DNA of 64,000 bases, taken from the NCBI GenBank assembly GCA_029582165.1, contig CM055869.1:56865518-56929517 (forward strand), given 5' to 3'. Position numbers and translations under genes: made by a program. This document shows positions 56,669 through 64,000 of the stretch, piece after piece; the stretch's first letter is position 1; each line of letters opens with the position of its first letter. This stretch comes from Portulaca oleracea. Taxonomy: Eukaryota > Streptophyta > Magnoliopsida > Caryophyllales > Portulacaceae. The notes beneath the pieces are model-generated. The model searched no databases and was not told the origin of the DNA. It saw only the letters and a list, made by a program, of their open reading frames with translations.

Positions 56669-58208
56669 AGTCCTCGATTCCCCCAATTTGAGCATGAAGC
56701 ATTTTGGAAATATTTTGCTAGATTACATGATTACCGTGCTCAATGTGAATTGTATGGTATCTTTTATGATACATTCGATATGTTGCGAATTGTTTATGAG
56801 GGTATAAATTATTAAACTCGTAATCTCTTCAATTTTTATGGGTTTTCTAATTTAGGTGAAGATGTTGCTTGGGAATTTATTGAATGGTTGTCTAGGGACT
56901 CTTATGAATTTGAGCACAGAAATGTTATTCCTAGTGTCCAACCTTCTTATTATGCACCACTCTCCGAGACTTTAGCCATACCATATTAAGAATACCCCCA
57001 AAATCCTTATGATCAATCTAGTGGTGGGGAGTATAAGGAAAATTTTTGTTAGACTTTGCCTGAACAATCATGTGAATACCCCGTGTATGTTGATGATCAA
57101 CCTTATAGTGGGGATTATGTGGAAAACTGTTGTGATCTTTCCCAAAGTGTCGATGTTGAATCTCCTTCCGTGTGCTCCTTGTGTGATTCGCCGTATCATA
57201 GTTCAATTTCTTGTTTGGAAGCTACATTGGCTTCCTTCAAGGCGGAAGCAGAAAAATTATGTGCGAACATGAATGAGTATATGCATGAATTTGTCCATGA
57301 GAGTAATCATAGGGTAGAAACTCCTTCTTCACAAATGGTTGATTTGAATGTTGAAGTAGGTCATTCATCGTCTTTGAGTCCTGAAATGCATGACGATTCT
57401 TCTGTGTATGATTATGATTATGATGATGACTACAGTAATGGATATAGTTTTGTAAGGAGGATTAGTGATTCCTTAGCTCTAGCCCCACCTAGTGAGCATG
57501 AGGAACATGATGATTCTGTGTGTGATGATGAAGAGCTTGATGACTACATGCTTGATGATGAACCATTGTCCATGCCTTTATGTGAAGAAAAAGTTGAGAT
57601 TGGTGAATGCCATGATGCTTTTGATATAATTGAGCATGATCTTGTTGAGAGTGAAGTTGAATCCTTTGTGATTGAATGTGTGCTAGATACTGATTTATTC
57701 ACTTTCATTGAGAATTATTGCATTAGCGAGGCATTAGCTACCCTTTCTTGTAAATCCATTGATGTGCAATCTTGTGATGATGAACTTGAGTCTATGGGGA
57801 TTGATCCTAAGTGTTTGGACTTGATTTGTGACAATGATATTTTTGATGGTGATATGCTTTATGAGTCGTTGTTTGCATCCAAGTCTTCCCATGAGCATGT
57901 CCATGAAAGTGTTGTATTGCCTCCTTCCGTTGATTTGTATACTCAATTTCCATTTACGAGTCAACGGGATGAGCCTTTTATCATGTTTTTTTTTCACTAT
58001 GCCTAGGAAAGTCTTGTATATTCATGCATTTCATCATTTCTATGACTTTTCTAAGGCATTTGATAAACTATTAAGAGCACTAATGTTTGTTGATGTGTTA
58101 TTGCGAGTGTGCTCTTACCTACACCACTTTGAGATGCATGAGAGGATGCATGATTTGTTACTCCGGGCGTTGAATGGTTTTGATTTGGTGCCCGATATCG
58201 TGAGGTGA
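56621..58208 (+). pseudogene. Gag-like protein with CCHC knuckle, three stops and a frameshift
   Basis: One continuous frame from 56621 to 58006 is broken by TAA (56813-56815), TAA (56987-56989) and TAG (57050-57052). A T-run near 57985 then shifts it into the frame ending at 58208. The first part is gag-like (FWKYFARLHDYRAQCELYGI, LRIVYEGIN). CSLCDSPYHSSISC fits C-x2-C-x4-H-x4-C exactly, a zinc knuckle for RNA binding. The following 200 residues are very acidic, unlike usual basic nucleocapsids. The last part (LRALMFVDVLLRVCSYLHHF) is hydrophobic. No protease or RT follows. Confidence 0.7.
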
Positions 58209-60144
58209 GAAGGAATGAGCTTATTGATAAGAAGCCTTCTAGGTAATATCCTTCCTCACCTATCTTGTACAGTTAGTAAGTCAGTTTTCTTTTCTTCTTT
58301 TGTTTTCTTTTTGTGTGTGTCTTTTTCTTTTATTTTTGGGGTGCTTGCTTACCTACTTATATTTCTTTTGAGGATACGACAACCTTTTTGTGTTGGAGTG
58401 GGAGGGTAGTATGCATTCCGGTTTTTTAGTCCAAAGAAAAGAAAAAAAATAGTAAGAGTCGTTTTGTGAATATTTTAGTTTAGTTTCTTAGTTCATTAAT
58501 CCTTAGTGTCTTGTATAGTTGGTTTTTCCTTTTGATCTTGCATGCGAACCATAACACATAGTATGCTTTTCTTGTTTATTCCTAACCTATTGTGTGATGT
58601 TCTTTGGATCGTGGATTGAATATGCTTGATTGAAGATTATGAGGTAACCTCTTTCCACCCTCTCTTTATGTGAATATATCATTGATCCATGATGCATGCT
58701 TGTTTTTCTTTTTGGGTAGCGAACCCCTTGAGTGTAAATGTTGGATATATATTGTTGTTGGAGCCGTGTGGGCTCGGGTCGCCACCATGTGATAAGTGTT
58801 TTGTATATATGTTTTTCTTGGTTTTCTACCTTACTTGTGACACCCTTCTTACAATGGGGACATTGTGATGTCTTGTGTTGGAGTGGGGGGGGTGCTATTT
58901 TCCATTTGTCATGGGTAGATTACCTAGTTTTGAGTCTTTTATTTTTGTTTTTCATAAGTTTGGGTCCAAAATCTAAAAATATTTTGTGTGTGAAAGAAAT
59001 AAAAAGGGGAGAAATGTTGTGAAAAACCCAAAAATTGTTTTTCTTTTTTGAGGATGTTTCCGTTCACAGTTGTGTAGATAGTTGTCTAATTTGCTGATTT
59101 AGTCAGTTGGAAGCGGCCGGTATGAATAATGATGGGCCTTAGGAAGGATTTTTGTCATGCTTATCTCAATTAGACCTTTACATGGAATGGGAAAGCGGAA
59201 TCCTCAAATCTTACACGCTTTGACTGTGTCTTCTTACCTAAGTTAGACGGTTTTAGTTGTTCAATTGCTTAAGCTCTTAATTAATGCATTAAATAATTAC
59301 TGTCGGGCATACCGTCATGGGTTGGTTTGGGTGGATCGGCACCCTATGCCCCTTAAGTGCAGCACGTATGGAGGAACCCAACAGGGAGGGTAACCCTTTG
59401 CGAAGGCCGGTGCTTAAATCCCGCAAAGCCCGACACAAAGGCTCTAAAAGACACAAAACAGATTGAGTGGAAAGAAAAGAGCGTAGGTTTTGAAAAGAAA
59501 GAAAAGAGCGAAGCAAGAAAAGAAAAAAAGAGTTGAGCAAAAGAATGGTAAGAAAGAGAAGAGCAAGAAAAAGAGAAGAAAAAGAAAGAAAAGAGAAGTA
59601 GAAAGAAAAACCAAGAGTGAAGTTAGGATAGATAATCCCGAGCTTGAGCATGAGAACAACTCTGATTGTCTGGTTTAGGATAGGAAGGACCGACTAGAGC
59701 CCACTTGCACATATGCACGAGGTGTTTGGCTCATCAGGAAGTGTTTTGGTTCAAAATCTCAAAGATTGGCAGTTTTCCAACCTTCGTGTCTTAATTTGTT
59801 TATACTTGCTTCTTCCAATCGATTGTTGAGGCGGGTTGGGGAACTAGGTGCATGATTGGGGACAGGAATATTTTCTTTGCTTTTGTTTTGTTTCGTTTTT
59901 CGGTTTTCACTTCTTTTTCTTTCCCCTTTTTCTTTTCTCGTGGCTTTTGTGGGTATAGTTGCTATAAACCCTCATGAGACCTACCTCATCCACCCGGGCT
60001 ACCGGGGGGTTTAAAGGGCTTGATGCATGTGCTAAATGCATCCGCGATTCCTGCGAAAGTGAGTTAGAATTTTTAGTTTCCTTTTCTAGTCCTTTTCTTT
60101 GTTTTTAGTTTGCTCGGGGCGAGCAAACCCTTGTGTTGGAGTGG
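58209..60144 (+). other. 3' non-coding region of the gag-only element
   Basis: About 1.9 kb without pol. Three copies of gtgttggagtgg occur: at 58393, 58876 (followed by gggggg) and 60133, the last directly before the 3' LTR. An A/G-only stretch lies at 59465-59625. Open frames on either strand here are low-complexity. Confidence 0.6.
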
Positions 60145-62022
60145 TGTTCGGTCTCGTTCCGAGCCGATTTCTTCTCTTTTGTAGGGTATTTTTGCTTGTC
60201 TTTAATAATTATTTTAGTAGTTTTATTATGTTTTACTCTTTTATTAGATTTTATAGCATTTTATTATTTTTGTTATTATGATTGTTAAATATGAAACAAA
60301 AATATAAATATTAGAAATAAAAATCAAAACCTTTTCCTAATTCTAACCCTATTCCTAATTACCAGCCCAAATTCCCCATTTTTCCTTCCCCCTTAATCGG
60401 CCCATTTAACCCAGCCCAAGCCTATTACCTCTACCCGTTAACCCGCCTAGCCAGTACCCAAACCCTTTTACCCACGCCCCATTTCCCCTCTTCACCCAGC
60501 CAAACAAAACCCATCACAAACCCTAATCCATATCATTTTCCCCCTTTTCCCCTCATTCCCTTCTTCGTCCTTTTTCGCCCTCTCCTCTCTGGTTCTCTTT
60601 CTCTCAATTGCGCCAAACAGCCCTGACGAACAGAAGCACCCCACCTCCATTTTCTCAGTCTCGAAACTCCTTCTCTCCGCTTCTCGAACTCATCTCTCTT
60701 CTCATCTCCCTCTCTCTTCTCTTCCCTTTGCTATTTTCGCGATAAATTCAATATCTCTCACTCATTCTCTTTCTCTTGTGCAGATTAGTTGATAACCAAC
60801 GAAGATGAGCAGCAAGCACCATCGACATACTCATCTAACTGTCAAAACGTATCTACACCGTCCAAGATTGAAGAATCGATTGCTGAGAATTGAAGGAGAG
60901 AGTCGATTTCGACTATAAAAGGGGAAGAAGAGAGCCGTTCGAGGGAATCAATGGTAGATTCTGGGAGTGACGCCCCAAGAGCCTCCATTTAGGGTTAGAA
61001 TTAGATTTTAGGTTTATTCATGTTTATTTCAAGCTTTAAATTCCTGTTTTGAATCTTTATTTTCAGTTTCCTTTCAATCGATTTTGGGTTGTTCTTGGAT
61101 GTTTTCGAATTGTTAATTTTCTGGGTTGAAATTGTATTCGGTTCTTGATTTTGTTTGAATGTTCTGGTATTGAATTTATGCTTGTTGGTATTTTGATCCG
61201 GATTCGATTGGTATTGGATTTCTGAAATTCGTCTGGTATTTGTTCTGTTTTTTGTTGCTCGATTTTCTTCTCGTCACTCTGTCTCCGTTTTCTCTCATAT
61301 TATTTCTCCTGTTTTCGATCTGGGTAATAGGGATTTAGATCTTGCTTCGGTCAGTAGTGTTTTGATTAGGAAGTTGGTATTGTTTTTCGTTTGGGTTGTT
61401 TAGGAGCAGATTAGAGAGTAGGGTTAGGTAGTAGTTTAGTTTTTCCTTTCTTCTTGTTCTGTCTTAGGTAATATAGTCATTAGGTTTTCATTAGTCATAT
61501 TGTGAGTCTAGGGTTGTTATGATCAATTACTAGGGTTCTGTCTAGGTTTTGTTTTCAGTGAAATTTCCTAAGGTTTTTGTTAGAATTAGCCACATCCAAT
61601 CAAACTTTTAGTGAGGAGGAGGGCTAAGGGTCACAAATTCCACTCTCAAGTGGTGATTTGGGGATTCTTAGTAATCCAATTCATGATTTCTTGTTTGTTC
61701 GGGGGAAATCCAAGTCGATTGAAGATTAGTGAAGAATTTAGTTCATCGAGGGTATAGTCTCTTGTCTCTAATTTCATTATTAGTTGTAGTTTTATTGTCT
61801 TCTTATTCCTTGTTCTTAATTGATTTATTTGATTTCCTGCTTTTAATTGTTTTCTTTGATTCATGCCTAGGTTAGATTTAATTGTTTCCCTTTACATTAT
61901 TTATTGTTTTCCGCATTGAGAAAAACCCCTATACACAAGCCTATTACCTTAATCAAGCCTCACACCCATCCCTGTAGACCGACAACCTTAACTCATAAAA
62001 CCACAAAAATTACAACCAAACA
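60145..62022 (+). repeat. 3' LTR of the gag-only element
   Basis: 1878 bp, near-identical to 54739-56612, with a local difference near 61220 (tctgaaattcgtctgg in place of tcaaattaaatgcag). Confidence 0.9.
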
Positions 62023-62253
62023 ATGTACAAATAATATTTATTTTACTTATGGTAATTGTTATGGTTGACAACCACTATAAGTGCATCTGTTAATATTATC
62101 GTAATAGGTATGACATAATAGTGCATTTCTATAGTGTCATCTTCAATGCTAGTGAATGGTTTAACATATGGATTCTTCAAGCCCTCATGGAGCATGAGAT
62201 AGCGAAATCTATTATCTCTATATATGTTTATCTTTTGCATGAATGTTTTAAGT

Positions 62254-62805
62254 GTTTGCATTTTGGACCCCGAAGTATATGGTAATTTATTTTTTGAACC
62301 CTTGGTTTTATTGGTTATTTTTGAACCCTAATGCTTATGGGTTGAATAAAAAAATACCTTAAACTTTGTAGGTTGAAAAAAAAGTTTATGTACTGTTTTT
62401 CTTTTTCTTCCCATGTTTGAATTTATCTCCCGATTAGCGTCAAACTTCAGGACTAAGGTTAAAACTAATATTAAAGTTGTAATACACCTCTCTTATATAT
62501 ATTCATGCCGGAACAACTTAGACCCCGGTTACTTCAGGGTTCGTTCCGACATGAATACACAAGGTGTATTATAGCTTTAATGTTAGTTTTAACCTTAATT
62601 CCTGAAATTTGACACTAATCAGAAGATAAATGCAAACATGAGAAGAAAAAGAAAAATAGTACATGAGCCTTTTTTTCAACCTACAAATTATAAGGTTTTT
62701 TTTTTATTCAACCCATAAACTTTAGGGTCCAAAAAGTAAATAATAAAACTAAAGGTTGAAAAAATAAATTACCCTAAATTTTAGGGTCCAAAATGCAAAA
62801 AATCC
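62254..62805. mobile_element. Foldback (hairpin) element, copy 3
   Basis: Same site and almost the same sequence as copy 2 at 49416-49967, including the agt flanks. It was therefore present before the last tandem duplication. Confidence 0.85.
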
Positions 62806-62955
62806 AGTTACTTTCTTGAATTAAAGTCAAATAAGCTGAAGTATGGAGTAGGAATCAAATTAGCTCCAAATACGATAAGAATTCTTTGCTTCTTTCTTGG
62901 GTACTATTGACAAAGAGTTGGTATTGCACTGGAATTTACTGACAAGGCTTGAGGA

Positions 62956-63128
62956 TGTTAGAGTATAAAACTATTTTTGGGACTTCAACCATCGGTAAGA
63001 TTTTGGTTGAGATGGTTTCACATTGTATCAGAGCCAGACCTTAGCAAGAGGTCTCAAGTTCGAATCTCAGCATCCCCCATATTGATTTGCACAAGATAGT
63101 TTAAGCTTTTGGTTGAGATGGTTCCACA
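62956..63128. mobile_element. Miniature LTR-element remnant, second copy
   Basis: Paralogue of 50118-50290 in the next tandem unit, with the same gagga and gaaga flanks. Confidence 0.5.
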
Positions 63129-64000
63129 GAAGAAAGTAAGGCAGGTTTTGACTTGCAGTACACAAATTGACAACCCTCCATTTTATAGATTGCAAAACTA
63201 TATCTGCAATCTTCTTTTGCAGCTCAAAAATGACTTTTTTCTGTGGTTCCAAATGGACCACACAACTGAACACCAAGAATTTATCCACATGGTTTTCCTG
63301 TAGTCCTTAAAGGTTTCGATTGTTGGACCATCTGACTTCATAATCTCCCTAATGTCGCCCCAAGGACTTGAACTTTGAAGGTAATTTTCCTTCATCCACA
63401 TTGTGAATTGTTTTAATTACTCTTCTCCACAAAGATCCATCATTCGACCCATACCTCCACCACCATTTCATCAATAAACATGTCTTCTTCATTAGAATGT
63501 CACCAACACCTAAACCACCCTGCTCCTTTGGCTTCTTGACTATGTATCAACACACTAAAGCGTTAAGTATACCATCATCGGTTTCACCCTACAAAAATCT
63601 CCTTTGAAGCTTTATGATTAATTTCCTTAGCAACATATTTAGGTATTTCAAATAGCGATCGATAAGTAGTGGGAAGGCTATTCAACACAGATTTTAATAA
63701 AACTAACCTTCCAGCTCTTTATAATGTACCGGCCTTCCAACACTTTAGCTTCGCTTGCAATTTCTGAATGATAGGATTTCATGTCTCCTTCCTTCACATG
63801 AAGCCCAAGTAATTTATAGGAAGATCGATCGATTTGCATTGTAATTTCTTTGCCACCCTCTTCTTCCATTCAGCAATCTTGTCAAATACCACTATTCCAC
63901 TAGACTTGATTTTTCAAATTTCACGACCAGGCCAGTAAAACACAAAAATTCTGTAACATGGCCTTTATGTTAATTAAGTCTTCTTTTGGAACCCTTGACA
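63129..64000 (-). pseudogene. Decayed L1-type LINE fragment, copy d (runs off the window)
   Basis: Homologous to copies b and c. Minus-strand blocks are VVWSIWNHRKKSFLSCKRR and YKLLGLHVKEGDMKSYHSE. It is cut by the window edge. In the other units a RALF-like gene follows about 1.7-2 kb beyond this point once later insertions are discounted. Confidence 0.8.

Larger units (their letters stand above)
54739..62022 (+). mobile_element. Gag-only LTR retrotransposon
   Basis: 7.3 kb with a perfect 5-bp target duplication (atgta at 54734-54738 and 62023-62027). LTRs are 54739-56612 and 60145-62022, highly similar. The site without the insertion is at 35235-35245 (cacatgtacaaataat). The internal 3.5 kb holds one gag-like coding region and no protease, RT, RNase H or integrase. 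Plus-strand orientation follows from the TATA box, the gag strand and the purine-rich stretch before the right LTR. Lineage uncertain; the gag style and 3' region resemble Athila/Tat-type Ty3/gypsy elements. Confidence 0.88.

Noticed and set aside
59289..59651. 120-codon Phe/Leu/Ser-rich minus-strand frame, looks like membrane segments
   Set aside because: It is the complement of an A/G-only tract at 59465-59625.

Overview
This window is nuclear DNA from a flowering plant, almost certainly a eudicot. It is AT-rich, has no operons, and is packed with plant-type elements: Ty3/gypsy Tat and chromovirus LTR retrotransposons, L1-clade LINEs, Stowaway, Harbinger and hAT MITEs, a Cassandra 5S-bearing LTR, and intronless RALF-like and PR-1-like genes. 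The species cannot be read from the sequence. Apart from four small RALF-like genes I see no intact host gene.

Layout. 1-780 is an identical copy of 23955-24734. 781-19117 is one minus-strand Tat-lineage Ty3/gypsy element with two LTRs of about 5.1 kb, a frameshifted gag-protease-RT-RNaseH-aRNaseH-integrase region (12554 down to 5937), and coding-like DNA on the antisense strand inside the LTRs. 20397-20860 is a GC-rich, broken PR-1 gene. 22125-23364 holds foldback elements and a nested MITE. A minus-strand RALF-like gene lies at 23389-23652.

26600-64000 is a tandemly duplicated region. Its repeating unit pairs a plus-strand RALF-like gene (26756, 33619, 53119) with a decayed minus-strand LINE fragment. 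Later insertions opened the units up: an insertion resembling a solo LTR (29255-29983), a Cassandra solo LTR (30234-30525), an L1 LINE (35258-49282) that itself carries a 9.5 kb chromovirus derivative (35824-45293) and a 1.27 kb hAT element (45621-46890), a TRIM (51639-52309), a Harbinger-type MITE (52596-52775), and a gag-only LTR retrotransposon (54739-62022). Because the units are paralogous, several insertions have an empty site inside the same window, which fixes their borders to the base.

The host-biology content is the RALF-like cluster. The peptides keep a signal peptide, an RKLL processing-like site and the C-terminal Cys pair, but lack the first Cys pair of canonical RALFs. The three plus-strand copies share an inverted repeat in the predicted 5' leader (a perfect 16-bp stem in two copies, slightly imperfect in the third). 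The least explained transposon content is the Tat element: a 12-bp CpG palindrome scattered through it, two tandem-repeat blocks and antisense ORFs in its LTRs.
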